Shown here: positions 44,259 to 56,500 of the stretch, in pieces
Layout: every line of letters begins with the position of its first letter
Position numbering within the stretch: position 1 is the stretch's first letter
Source of the DNA: Cryptomeria japonica
Taxonomy: Eukaryota > Streptophyta > Pinopsida > Cupressales > Cupressaceae
Assembly: GCF_030272615.1 (NCBI RefSeq)
Contig: NC_081408.1
Span: forward strand, 63,732,614 to 63,796,613
Length of the DNA: 64,000 nucleotides
Reading direction: 5' to 3'
Notes under the pieces: model-generated
The model's input: the letters and a program-made list of their open reading frames with translations, nothing else
Databases searched by the model: none
Told to the model about the DNA's origin: nothing
Made by a program: the position numbers and the translations under genes

Positions 44259-46463
44259 TGTTGGCATTGTGTTGTCATTGATGTTAACCAATATGTGATG
44301 ATCACCGGTAGTAGAGATGTATGTGCAACACTGATATGGAGGAGTATAGGATGTGATATCTTGGATATCACCTTGTGTTGTAGAACACCGGTAAGGTAAG
44401 GAAAGTATGTCAACTAGCAAGTGTTGTGTTGACAAATGGGCAAGCTATTTGAGTGGTTGTTTATGTTGAAGAGGTAGAATGTTACGTGAATCACATCAAA
44501 ACTAGAAGAGAAGAATGAACCGGTATGCTGTGAGATTGTAGAACAGTAGGACTCCCACTGGATGAAGATGTAGTAATCATGAGAAGCAGTGACTGACAAT
44601 GAATGTGCTCACTACAGATCACATATGCATGTTTGAAGAGATGTTGTATAAATAGGAAAGTCACATGAGCATATGGAAGAAAGCAGATGGTGTTACTCCA
44701 CCAAGTAAGTGGAGCTTATCTCCTATTATGCATTGAGTGCACTATAGTTTGGAGAGAAAAGTGTGAAATGTTTGTCACCTTGTCAAATCGGTAGAGAAAT
44801 GAACAAGATTGATTGGGAAGAAAGGAAAAACCAAGCAGATGCAGTCTATAGTAAAAAGACCTGATTGAAGATGGAGTCTTGTGAGGGTTGATGACTTGGT
44901 GTCATCAAGAGTGGTAACCAGTATGTAAGTCCACTGGTTATATAAGCGAGGTGCAGATGCAGAAGACTTCCCAGTTGTGGGAATGAGCATACTTTGGATT
45001 TACCTATCTGGAGAGTGGTTTAAGAGTTTCATCGACAGTCCAAGATGAGGGCAGAGATGATAAGATAGCCGGTAGAATGGTTGAGATGGGAAGGGTTTGC
45101 AAACAAACATAAGTAAGGAACCAGTATGGTGATTGGTCAGTGATCCTCCCTGGACCGACTTGGAGTGCCAAACCGGTAGTTGTTCAACATGGATGCCACA
45201 TGGGATCAAGGTGGCATGCTCTCAGAGGTTGGTGCAGTGTCATGTGGAGCTAGGTAACTCAATTGGTGTGCACTGATAGCAGATCCCATAATTTGTGGAA
45301 TCGGGTCAGAAGTGTGTGTCTTGAGGAAGAATAAACCAACAAAGACGATCAACGAAGTAGTTAGCGCCTGGATCGAAGCAAGAATATTAGGCTGATAGAA
45401 GAGCTCGAAAAGGAAATAGTAGAGGCATTAATGATGTCTGCCGACATATTTGTTGTAGGCTACTAAAGATGGAAGGCACGTTGTGGAAAACGCATTGATG
45501 GCAGACTTGTGCAGGTGAACGTCAGGAAGATTAGATCTAGCAAGATCTGATTGGATTTGATCAGCCTTGAGCATTTTGAGCCAACCCTAACTACCCAGAT
45601 TTTGAATAGGGTTTTGGCAGGAAGACCAATCTATAAGTATGAAGGCCAAAGAGATTGTTAAGTGTTGCTGGAAAGAAGATCATTGTGCTATTGCAAAGTG
45701 GGATACTTTTGCATGTAAGAGAAAATCAACCAAGTGCACATCTAAGAAGAAACCAAGTTAAAGTGTTTAATCTATAGTGGAACAAAACTAGTAGTGGTTA
45801 TACCGGTAGAGAAGAAGAGAAGAGAGTTGCCAAGAAGGAGGATAGAGAACTGACAGAGTATACTACCGGTAAAGTGCAGAGAGTTTATGGAAGAGATCTA
45901 GTAAATAAGCATAAGGTGAAGAGCAACAAAAGAGTGAGTCGGTGTAGCAGAGAAAGAATCTCACCAACAAAGTAAGATATATGAAAAGGTTGCAAGATTC
46001 ACTTGTAACAAGATTACTACTTTTGTAAATAAATTTTACAGTGTGAACACTGAGTTGTAGCTCAGTGCAGGGGTTATAGCTCTTTGGTTTGGTGCCCAAA
46101 AGTCAAGGGTTGATGCTCCTTGGGTTGGTGCTCCTTAGGTTGGTTCCCTAAAGTCAGGGGTTGGTTCTCCTTGTGTTGGTGCCCTAAACTTTGTAACAAA
46201 GTTTTCATTGGAAGGTTGGATTGGAGCAGTAGACTCTAGTAGCATTGCTCACCAAGGTTTTTCCCATCTTGGGTTTTCCTCGTACATCCTAGTGTTATGT
46301 GATGTTCCCTTGTGTGTGTGTGTATTTGAGTTAGTCTCCTCACTAACCAGTAATTTTGTAATGTGTTTGATCAATAAATTGGTATGGTCACAAAGGATAG
46401 TAAATGAGAAAGGGTTAGAGAACCACTGATTAGCCCCCTCCCCCTCTCAGTGATGCATTGTGT
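44259..46463 (+). repeat. 3' LTR of element 3
   Basis: Matches 39585-41801 with many changes. The 36-bp repeats are reduced and altered at about 46080-46195. It ends ..gtgatgcattgtgt, at which point the sequence passes into the 3' LTR of element 2 (tttctcatgaatgc). The last six bases CTAACA and the right target copy are missing. Confidence 0.88.
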
Positions 46464-46880
46464 TTCTCATGAATGCAGATCGACGCAAACGGTTAGACTT
46501 CAAACCATTGGTGCAGTTGCTCAGATGAACTATCGACAATCTGATATATGTAGCCATTGGATAACTATGGTGATATACTAATAGTGTATGTGGATTGTAG
46601 TGTCTATTTTGTGAGAATCTGAGAATGAATACGTGTAATTACTGACTAAAACTTTATTGTAAATTCATTTACTGGAAATAAAGTGTTTCAACTGTTGGTG
46701 GTAGGTTTTTTCCTGAAAGGGTTTTCTCGCGTAATTCTTGGTGTTCTGTCTCTATGTTGATTCTATGTGTTTTGTCTATGTTATTCTTAACATTTTGTAA
46801 AAGTTTTAAACTGCATTCTTGTATGATCTCTCCCACTAATTGACATTACGAAGGTGTTTCTGCATTGTGCTTTCCTTACA
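46464..46880 (+). repeat. 3' LTR of element 2, right part
   Basis: Matches 17476-17892 (for example the shared ..gtgttttgtctatgttattcttaacatt). Ends ..TTTCCTTACA at 46880, followed by agagt, the right target-site copy. Confidence 0.88.
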
Positions 46881-46989
46881 AGAGTTGTCATTCCTAAGTC
46901 ACTTTGCTCATTGATCTGAGAGAAAAAACAATGACTTTAGGGATCTTGTGAGATAGATAACAATGGGACACCCCTTGGGAAGTTGAGCT

Positions 46990-48456
46990 ATTTTAAATAG
47001 TTTGCATACTTGCACCAAGAGTCACCATTGGTGTGTGGCTCTTTCGAATCCAACTTTTACACTTTTGTCGCCCAATTTCCCTACATATTGTGAGAATGTT
47101 GGAGAAGAGCTAGAAAGCACTAATAAACCCTTAGGTAAGAACAAAGACAAGAAATTCCACCAGCAAGGAAGGAGAAGCTATCAGAAGTAGAACAGTTTGT
47201 ACACCTTTGAAAATGATGCTACCGATGAAGAAAGTACATCTAAAGGTGATTACCATGACGGTGAAAGAGAAGTTAATCTCTTTATGGCACTAGATGAACT
47301 GGTTAATGAAGATGAGGAAAATGCAGACATTGAAGTTTGAGTGAACCTAGAAGGAGAACTCATAAGTGCTCTTCAAGAGTTAAGTAAAATAAGAAGATAA
47401 CTCAAGAAGGTCAAAAATGTTGCTAGAGAAGAACAAGATCTTTTAAAGCAATCTCTAGATGAGTCCAATCAAATAATTCCAAATTTGAAACTCCAGTTGG
47501 AAAAGGCTAAGAGGATTGGTGAAGTTACATCCTCTAATTTGATAGAGAAGGAAAAGGAGCATCATAAGTTAGAAGAAGAGATTGTAAGACTCAGAAAGGA
47601 GCTTGAAAAGACCAAAGATTAACTGAAAATGAGAATCAAATATGAGGGCAACACTAAAGCCTTGGACAAGATGCTGAGCAAAAGAATACACTCAAAAGAT
47701 ACCACTGGCTTAGGATTTGAAATAGGACAAAGTTCAAACAGAAAATACACATCTGGTAAAGAGATACAATTCACTTCCTCAAGTGAAAGTAAAGAGAAAC
47801 AAATATTTACTATCAACAAAGATACCGGTAAGAAAACCTATACTGAAGCTATAAGAAATCAACCTATGAATCAGTATGCCCAAAACCGGAAGCCACACCC
47901 AATGTAATGGAATGAAAATTATAAAGGAAATCCCAAGGTGGACATTGAAGGATTTACTAAAGTCAACAACATGAGATGAAGATGTTTGATGAGACAATGA
48001 CATGTCAGTCCATAGGAACAAGATCAGTATGTACCTAACTTTGATGGCTATTGCTACCAGTGTAATAAGTTTGGACATAGAATTGCAAATTGTACATTGA
48101 TTAATAAGCCCCCTATTAGTTTTGCAAGTAGAAATCCATTCAATGCACTCTGGGATATGGATATTGTTTGTTATCAGTGCAATGGATTTGGTCATAGGAG
48201 TTTTGAATGTAGGAGAACTCAACTGGTATCCTACAATAAGTTTCCAAACTTATCATTTAATGTAAATGCAAAATGATATCATTGTCAAAAGTTTGGAGAC
48301 ATTGCAAAACACTGCAAAATTAAAACAACCAAGCCAAAGAAGTCAGAATCTTATCAAAAACTGGTGACAAAATCAATGGATGAAATTGTAGTAGACAAGA
48401 AGAAACCAAACCGGTTTGGGTTGAGAAGGACAAGGATAAAGTTGAATCAAGTCTGA
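46990..48456 (+). pseudogene. gag: gag of element 4 (coiled coil plus three zinc knuckles)
   Basis: Frame 1 with scattered stops, most CAG/CAA/CGA-like (for example at 47188, 47338, 47398, 47620). It includes REVNLFMALDELVNEDEEN, a coiled coil (about 47350-47640) and a basic linker. Knuckles at about 48050-48330 are CYQCNKFGHRIANC and CYQCNGFGHRSFEC (both complete CX2CX4HX4C), and a third, YHCQKFGDIAKHC, has lost Cys and His ligands. The capsid N-terminus is not recognisable. Related to the gag of element 3. Confidence 0.8.
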
Positions 48457-48458
48457 TT

Positions 48459-51400
48459 GTGTTGACTTCTCTACATGTAGAAAGAAGAAATTTATGGGTG
48501 GTAGATAGTGGATGTTCCAACCACATGACCAGAGACAAAAATAAATTTATAAAACTTGAATATTGGAATGGAGGCTTAGTAAGATTTGGAGATAACTCCT
48601 CTATCAAGATAAAAGGCCTTAAAGGTGTTCTAAACATATATGGTAAATTGAAGGCACATGATGTATACTATGTAGAAGGCCTAAAACACAATTTTCCAAG
48701 TGTGAGTCAGATGTGTGATAAAGGATACAAATTCACTTTTGACTCTACTAGTTAGCAGATAAGAAAAGAGAGTACCAGTCAGATTGTTGCAGAAGAAAAA
48801 ATAATAGATGGAAATGTGTACAATTTGAAGAAATGCTACGAGTCCCAATGCATGACGGGACAAGTATATGAGAGTTGGTTGTGGCACAGAATATTAGGAC
48901 ATATACAATTTGACAATTTGGTCTAGGTAAGCAAGAAGGGCTATGTGAGACACATATCAAAGATCACCAAACCGGCAAGCACATTCTATGATGAATGTGT
49001 AAAAGGAAAGCAAACTAAGGTGACCTTCAAGACTAAAGAACATAATACTTCAAAGCCACTTGAACTTGTGTACACTGATTTATGTGGACCAACAATAACA
49101 AGAGCTCTATCCGGTGAGAGATACTTCATTCTATTCATCAATGATTACTCCAAAATGGCATGGGTCACTTTCCTACAAAACAAATCTCAAGCATTTGAGA
49201 GATTCAAGATCTTCTGGAAGATAGTTGAAATGGAAAGTGGATACAAACTAAAATGCCTAAGATCAGACCGAGGTGGAGAGTTCACATCAAATTAATTTGA
49301 AGACTATTGTGAGAGGCATGGGATCAGAAGATAGTGCTTAGCCCCAAAGACAACACAACAAAATGGTGTTGCAGAAAGGAAAAACCGGTTAGTCAAGGAG
49401 ATGGAAAGAACCATGCTAAATGAGGCACACATACTAGATATATATTGGAAGGAAGTAGTTCATAGTATTGTATATACTTTGAACCGGGTTCAATTGAGAA
49501 CAAACAATAGGATGACAACTTATGAATTGTGGTATGACCGAAAGCCATTAGTCAAGTACTTCAAAGTGTTTAGGAGTAAATGCTTCATCAAAAGAGATTA
49601 GGATGGCTTGGGCATCTTTGATTCCAGGAGTGGTGAAGGTATTGTCCTTGGTTACTTGACTCACAAAAAGGTATACAAGTGCTACAACAAAAGATTAAGA
49701 AGAGTCATTGAGAGTGTGAATGTTAGAGTGGATGAAGATATGCTTAAGGGAAGACATGCTCAAGTAAACTGGTATGATGACACCGTGATGAGGATGAAGT
49801 GCAATCTGACAGTGAACTGAAAGAAGCATCAAACAAGTCTCCCAATTGGTATGTGCAAAAAAATCACCTTAAAGATTAGATTATAGGCAACAAGAATGAT
49901 GGTGTGCATAATAGAAGAAGACTTTCCCAGACAAATGAAGAAGTCAACTTCTACTTCATGACAGAAATGGAACCTAAGACATTCAATGAGGCCAGCATGA
50001 GTGAGAAGTGGATGGCTTCTATGGAAGAAGAGATGCAACAAATTGAAAAGAACAAGACTTGGGAATTAGTTCCTAGAACGGCAAACAAGAATATCATTGG
50101 CACAAAATGGGTCTACCGAAACAAGATGAATGAAGAAGGTAACATTGTAAGGCATAAAGCTAGGTTAGTGTGCAAAGGTTATTCTCAAGTAAAAGGGATT
50201 GATTTTGAAGAAAAATTTGCACCGATTTCTAGACTTGAGGCTATCAGAATGCTTCCAAAATTTTTTGGCTACAAGGGATACAAAGTCTATCAAATGGATG
50301 TCAAATGTGAATTCCTAAATGGAAATTTGAAAGAGGAAGTATACATGGAACAACCAGAAGGTTTCCTCCTACACGATGATGAAAATTTTGTGTGCGATTG
50401 AAGAAAGCCTTGTATGGTTTGAAACAAGATCCAAGAGCATGGTACTCAAGGTTAGATAAGTATCTAAAGGAGCAGGGTTTCAGAAAAGGGAGTGCAGATA
50501 GTAATTTGTACATTAAAGAAGATGGAAACCACATGATTATGGTGATTGTATATGTAGATGACATAATTTTTGGAGGCAACAAGGGTTCCTTATGTAAAGA
50601 CTTTGCCAATCAAATGCAGTCAGAGTTTGAGATGTCAATGCTTGGAGAGCTCACATATTTTCATTGTTTGCAGATTTCACAATATGACAAAAGAATATTT
50701 ATCTCTCAAACCATGTATGCCAAAGACATGTTGAAGAAGTTTCCGATGGAGGATAACAAATTGGTAAGTACCCCCATGGTGACCAGATGCAAGTTGAGAA
50801 AGGAAGATGAATCATTGGTAGTGGGTCAAACATTGTATAGATCCATGATTTATAGTTTACTATATCTTATTATCTCTAAACCAGATATAGTGCATGGTGG
50901 AAAGATTTCAAGAAGGAACTATACAGTCACTTATGAATGCAGTCAGAAGGATCTTCAGGTACCTGCAAGGAACACTCAACTATGGAATACGGTACCCTAA
51001 GAAAGGAGGATTCACCTTGCAAGCTTACATTGATGTTGATTGGGAAAGATGCATTGATGACCGGAAGAGCACAAGTGGTGGTGCATTCTTCCTAGGTAAC
51101 CAGTTCGTTTCATGGAACAACAAGAAGCAAGATTTAATTTCCTTATCTACTACTGAAGAAAAATATATTGATGCTACTACATGTTGCTATCAAGTGCTAT
51201 GGATGAAGAAGACCCTCAAGGATATTCAAGTAGAGATGACTAATCCTATCTCCATTCGGTGTGACAATTCAAGTGCAATTAACATTTCAAAGTCTCAGTT
51301 ATGCACTCAACAACCAAGCATATTTCCATCAAATATCATTTTCTCAAGGAGAAGGTTAAAGAGCAAGAAGTTATGATGGAATATGTCCCTAAAAGTGAGC

Positions 51401-51495
51401 AAGTGGTAGATATATTTACAAAACAATTACCGATAAGCACATTTGAGTATCCAAGACACAATTTAGGAGTTGTGTCACCTACATCATGCACTTAA
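48459..51495 (+). pseudogene. pol: pol of element 4: protease, integrase, RT, RNase H
   Basis: Protease has DSGCSN with Asp codon 48504. GAG-pre-integrase (WLWHRILGHIQFDNLV) is followed by integrase with LVYTDLCGP, FINDYSKMAW, CLRSDRGGEF and QQNGVAERKNR, interrupted by stops near 48753, 48925, 49293 and 49333. RT has [50 protein letters not shown] and intact YVDD at 50551-50562. RNase H has STSGGAFFLGNQFVSW, SLSTTEEKYIDATTC and TKHISIKYHFLKEKV. There are four frame changes (about 49820-49904, 50392, 50894-50990, 51300). Non-functional, but most catalytic motifs survive. Confidence 0.9.
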
Positions 51496-51887
51496 TTTGG
51501 TATGGAGATCTATGATTCAAGGGGAGTTTATAGATATATCTATATCTCTTAAACCACATATTGGCCACAGGGGGAGATCAAGTGTACTGATATGCTTGAG
51601 CTTTTGGGTAGTACTCATTGGTCCCCATTTGTAAGTTCCTTCAATGTCTACCCAATTTGTACTTAATAAAAATCACAATTTGGCTGTTGGTTGAAAGGAA
51701 CTATTGTGATACCCACCAGGTGATAGATCCACAAAGGGAGAAATTTGATAAAGGGGGAGGATGCATAGTTTAATTGGTGGAGAATGGAGAGTTTCCTTGG
51801 CCCTTTATCATTGTTGTCAAAGCGGGGGAGTGGAGAACTAGTTGTAGGAAAGAAAAGTGTGCTGACATCAATGCCAAAGGGGTAGAT
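51496..51887 (+). promoter_or_regulatory. 3' untranslated region and polypurine tracts of element 4
   Basis: About 390 bp after RNase H with purine tracts at about 51522, 51568, 51754, 51822 and the last, caaaggggtagat (51875-51887), next to the LTR. ccctttatcattgttgtcaaag (51801-51821) forms an imperfect hairpin like those of elements 3 and 5. tgacatcaatgccaa (51863-51877) pairs with ttggcatt (51890-51897) and cattgatgtca (51905-51915). No env-like ORF is present. Confidence 0.7.
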
Positions 51888-52850
51888 TGTTGGCATTATA
51901 TTATCATTGATGTCAACCAGTATAGAAAACCAATATGCAGGTAGGAAAGAAAAGTGTATTACCAATAAACATGAGAAGCAGCATACATTGGTAAGGAAGC
52001 AAAGGACAATAGAGAAGAACATGACCACCAATATGGATGGTTACTAGTAAGCTCGGTGTATGCAAGGTGCAAGAAGGAGATGTCACTAGCATGGTGGTTC
52101 ACTAGTAAGTTAACAAGATCAACATGAAAGGTATGTTACCGGTATGAAGTCAGGTGCAGTGTCAACTAGTAGGTATGTTACCGGTTTGCAAGAAGATGCA
52201 AAAGATGTACAACTGAAGTGATCTCATCTGATAGAGATGTGCATATCTATTCACTATGTTCATATGCCTTGGATTGGTGACCAGTCAATATGATCCATCG
52301 GTAGTATAGTAAAGTGCAGGTGTAGGTCAATCGATAGGGTTAGGAAACCTGGTAAGAAGAATGGACCAGTAGTGTAAGGTATACCAGTTGAGTGATTAGT
52401 CAGTGATTGACTCTATACCAAAAAAGTGGAGTTAGCTGAGCTGGATGCTGACAAAGGATGCCATGTATGAACCAAGTGTCTAACATACAATAGTCGGTGT
52501 AGTGTTCTTCAATGAGGCAGTTGAAGAGTCAGTCGACATTTAATTAAGACTATAAAAATCACCTGGGTGAGTTGCAAAAGCTTGCAGTGTTGTTCTCAAA
52601 ATCTGATTCCCCTTAAAACCCTTATAATAATGTGATAAACTCTGTCTGTAGAAGAGATCAAAGAGAAGGAAACTTTCAGAGCAACATATGACAAGGTTTT
52701 GCAACCTTCTACGCTTCGAACTTATACAAAGTTTAGGCAGGTATACCTTATGTGAATTGACTTCACACTTTCAAAAGACAGATCCACAGTAAACCAGTCC
52801 AAAAACCTATGAGTCTTATTGCCTCAAGACTAATTGAAACAAAGAAAGAA
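51888..52850 (+). repeat. Partial 3' LTR of element 4
   Basis: Starts TGTTGGCATTATATTATC. accagt/accggt motifs are frequent. TATA-like actataaaaatc occurs at about 52550-52561, so U3 and probably R are present, but no LTR end (ctctcag..aaca) is found. The right edge is a guess based on loss of LTR-like sequence. Confidence 0.6.
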
Positions 52851-53522
52851 AGTTGATATTCATGTTCAGTATTGACCTACAAGAGATGTAAGAGACAACC
52901 ATGATTAATACCAATGCCTTATCAAGGCCACAGAGTCATCTGAATTTAAAAAATACTTCCACAATCAAATATCTTTACACATTCCCATCACCTCGGCTTC
53001 TATAAAACACTACATATGCCTGACATACGTAAGAATTTACCCTCATCAAACTAGATTGCATTCATCAGATTCAAGATCTCCCACAAATAGCTTACTAATA
53101 GAAGTGACTCCTACATATTTAATTTCCCTCCTGAAGAGAAAAGCTAAGAAGCACATCTATTTAAGATTGCCTTACAACCCATATTCAAACGAATAACCCT
53201 AGATTATTCAAATTGAAAACAGTAAATATTTGCAAGCACATTTGAGGACAATATAAATTCCAAGATCAAAATCAATGGTCTGTGAATTGATATTATTTCA
53301 GAAAATATTACAAAAACACTTGAATGTTCTCCATAAAACTCAAAAAAGGCTCAAATAAATTTATGCAGCATTTCCTTACAATTACTTGCGATCATTTTTT
53401 TTACTAGTCCCGGCATCCATTTATAATAACATGGATGCATACAAAGCTTCGAACTTTCCTAGGAGAGTTTGTTACAATCATTACTTCTTAAGAAGTAGTT
53501 ACAAAACCTTTTCCAAATGTGG
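52851..53522 (-). other. Unassigned region, possibly 3' flank of the minus-strand ORF
   Basis: No ORF, LTR terminus or repeat recognised. On the minus strand it follows the end of the long decayed ORF and could be its 3' untranslated sequence. A plus-strand frame at 53386-53736 is the shadow of that ORF. Confidence 0.4.
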
Positions 53523-56500
53523 TTACAAGTCCTTTTCAACATCTGTGGCTTCTTCTACTTGTTGTTTTGTTGCAACATCTTTGAACTGCTCTACATCTAG
53601 TACTACATATTTTCTTGTCCATTCTTGGTATACATCATCAGTAGGCCATGAGAAGTTAATCACCTTTCCTTTTGTCTTGGCTAATCTTTTCCAAGAATTC
53701 CTCATTTTGTTAACCTCTGAATTTAGAAAACCATAATGAGATTTAATTTTCTCAATCTCCTCAATTATTTTGATAAATATGGAGGCATCCTCTAAATTAA
53801 TGATTCCTTTTATTCTTAATTACAATTTGGCTTCTAATTGCTTAAGCCATATTTGTTTGTCCTTTAATTGGGTTGGACTGGCAAAACCCCCTGGGAGTAA
53901 TTCAAAAACTTGATCAGTGTACTCTTTCTTGTACAAGTTGATCTTTCTATCTGCATTATCTACTCCTTCTGCTAACTTTACTAAATCCTTTGTCATATCA
54001 TAAGTAGATTTAATAATGGGGTCAGCCCCTGCCTCATCATAGGATACACAAATAAGTTCTATATCCTGCTCTCTGGGTTTCCACTTGTCAAAAATAGGCA
54101 TTAGAACAACCTTGTCTCCATTTAGCTCATTCCACATCTCCAAAATCTTACTCAAGTTGTTATACATTAGTGAGGACCCTATGGTGTCAGCAAAACTCAA
54201 AATCGTAGCCCTTACTCTCTCTTCATATTTCTTTGCATACAGGGCCTAAGCCTGTTTCAGCTTCTCCAATTCATGGGGAGTGATCTCAATCAACTGAGAA
54301 CTAGAAGGTGCTAGAGATTGTGGGAATTCAATAATGGGGCTGGTAGGTGGAGGCCTTGTAGGAGAAGAGGAGATCATCAATGTTGAGGACTCACCTTGAT
54401 GGTATTGTCCTGCCAACTGGCTTTGTAGCTTGGCAATGATGCTATCTTTACCCCTTACCTCTTCCTTGGCATTGTTGTAAGCTTTTAAAATTGTCTCCAA
54501 CTTAACTTGGAGATCTGCCTTTTCCTTGGCCTCTCTTTCTGCTACTGCAACACTAAACTTTGCAGTCTCTAGAACAGTGCTAGCAGCTTCCACCACCCTA
54601 GTGCTTTGTACTCTTTTCACTATCATACCTCCAAGGTAACTTGACCCTAGAGTATCTCTTTTCTTTTTATTCTCATCTCTTTTCAAGGACCACATGACCA
54701 AAGCAACATCATCCTTGTTGAAGGTGACTCCTTCCAAGGGCTTAGTCTCTTTCCTTATTGCTTCTAAAACCAAGGCATCTGCTATGTCCCATTTAGGGAG
54801 AATAAGTACACCAGCCTTTGATACCATGTCTCTTCCTTGCTCAGGAGTGATGGTCTTGAACTCAGTAATCATCTCTTGCTTTATTTCTTCCTCCACCATA
54901 GTCAGATCCTTATGGGGCTGCTCACTCTTCATCTTCTCACATATAGCATTGAAATGATCAATATTCTGCTTCCACACGAATTGCATGAAAGCTCCTAATG
55001 TGACAAAGTTATTATTAGCCAAGAAATCCTCACTGGCTTGTTTGATCTCAAGATCCAACTCCTGGCCTTTGAACTCATTAGTGGTTATGTTCATCTTAGC
55101 ATTAAGGGGCTCTTCTGGCATTCCCTCTTCCACTTCATCATAGGTGTAGGCTATCTCTCCAAGATTGCCTAATTGTAATAGTTGCTTAGTTGTTGCCTAT
55201 TCATCTCCTATATGAATAGGGGATTGAGATGGGGAATACAAGGGTTCATCAGATTGTACTTCCTTTCCCATTCTTTGCCTCTTTGGGCTCTCCTGAATGT
55301 CAATGACATCCTGTATCTTCCTCTTCCCTTTTGAGGTAGAAGGCTCCCCTGCTGTTGGCATCAACACACTATAGTTGGACTTCTTATGTAACATATAATC
55401 ACCTGGAGGGATTTCTTTGGCAGATGTTGACCTAGTTAAAACTAGTTTTGCTTTCTTAGAGTTGTTCTTAATCACAACCTCCCTCTTCTCTTTCAATGTC
55501 TGCATCACATCTTCAAAACAAAGAATTAATAATTTTACCTTTTCTTTGAAGGGGTGAAAGCTGGACAAAGGGTCGTAGCTAGTGTCAAATTGGTGCACAA
55601 AATATAAGGCCTTCTTGTAGGCCACCCACTTTTCTTTCCTTAGCTCTTGCTCATCCAAATCAAACTCATTCTTCATACCGCCCTCTTTCTGAACATGTCG
55701 TTGAAGAAATCTTCAGGGCCGGCACACCTTGATACTGTAGTTGATAAATGGTAGGGTTGAAAAAAATCTTCAAAGCACTTCTAGACCCCTTTAGTTATTA
55801 CAAATTGATGAGCTATAGTTATTGTAGGGAAAATGGTCCCTTTACCTCTACCTATTAACTCTGCCTCTTGCACACTACCAATCTGCCTAAGAACTTCTGC
55901 AATTCCTACTTTAAGTGGGACTTGATATGGCAACAAAAATGGAGTGCCTCTAAAACCATACACTCTAAAAACTATGGAGACAAGATATAAGTACATATCA
56001 CCCCAATTGTGGACAATTTTAATATCTTCAGCAAACTCTTTTGGCCTAATGAATTCGAAAAGAACCTTAGGGACTCTTGGATTCTCTGAACATATAAGAG
56101 TCCTAATCTTGGATGCAAAGAACTTATCAAATCTCAAGTAGCTAGCATCTTCTCTGTCCCATGAAAGCACTATACTCCATAACTGAACTGGCATCTTCTC
56201 TCCATCCTTTTCTTTCACAAGATCCATTCCATTTGTAAAATAGTCACCACCCTTGAATAAAAATAAGTGCATGAGGAGGGAGTACCATCCAAAAGGCCTA
56301 TCCACTTTCCCATTCTTTATCCCTATCAAGCCTTCATGGATGGCACCAGTAACATAGGAGGCATAATCAAAGGTCACTGCTAGAGAAGGATTCAAAATTT
56401 GAGCAATCATTAACATGTAATGAGTTGGCATGTTTGCTTTAGCATCCTCTCCTAAAATTTGGCAGAGTGACCAGTATAATCCCTTGGCTCTAAGGGTGAA

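Larger units (their letters stand above)
39585..46463 (+). mobile_element. Gag-only Copia-type retrotransposon (element 3) nested in the 3' LTR of element 2
   Basis: LTRs 39585-41801 and 44259-46463 with a 2.46-kb internal region holding only a decayed gag. The left target copy attgt is at 39580-39584. The right end has lost about 13 bp between two ATTGTGT repeats, so the LTR terminus and duplicate are merged. tRNA-Met primer site and polypurine tract are both present. Gag is like that of the SIRE-like element 4, but there is no protease, integrase or RT, so it fits the class of terminal-repeat elements with gag only and would need an autonomous partner. LTR divergence looks like 10% or more in the first 140 bp. 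Confidence 0.88.
16677..46880 (+). mobile_element. Old Ty1/Copia retrotransposon (element 2, Tork/TNT1-like), interrupted twice
   Basis: The 5' LTR starts TGTTGAAAATG (16677) and the 3' LTR TGTTGGAAATG (38765). Order between them is gag, protease, integrase, RT, RNase H, as in Copia. Two later insertions split it: the minus-strand Gypsy stack at 21537-38222, and a gag-only Copia at 39585-46463 within its 3' LTR. Flanks ggagt/agagt form a 5-bp duplication with one mismatch. The first ~100 bp of the two LTRs differ at roughly one base in nine by eye, so this is old. Protease and integrase wording resembles TNT1 (WSVDSGASFHMTSHKEWF), hence the lineage call (inference). Confidence 0.88.
46886..52850 (+). 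mobile_element. SIRE/Maximus-like Copia element (element 4), 5'-truncated
   Basis: The right flank of element 2 leads into gag, protease, integrase, RT and RNase H of a Copia element, then purine tracts and a partial 3' LTR from 51888. The 5' LTR and gag N-terminus are missing; the left flank of element 2 (16515-16676) did not supply them. Protease wording (VVDSGCSNHMTRDKNKF), a gag with several knuckles, and a TGTTGGCATT LTR start suggest the SIRE/Maximus group (inference). The right boundary is approximate because the LTR end is not visible. Confidence 0.8.

Noticed and set aside
53386-53736. 116-codon plus-strand ORF rich in Ser and Cys
   Set aside because: Antisense to the C-terminal part of the long minus-strand frame; no signature of its own.
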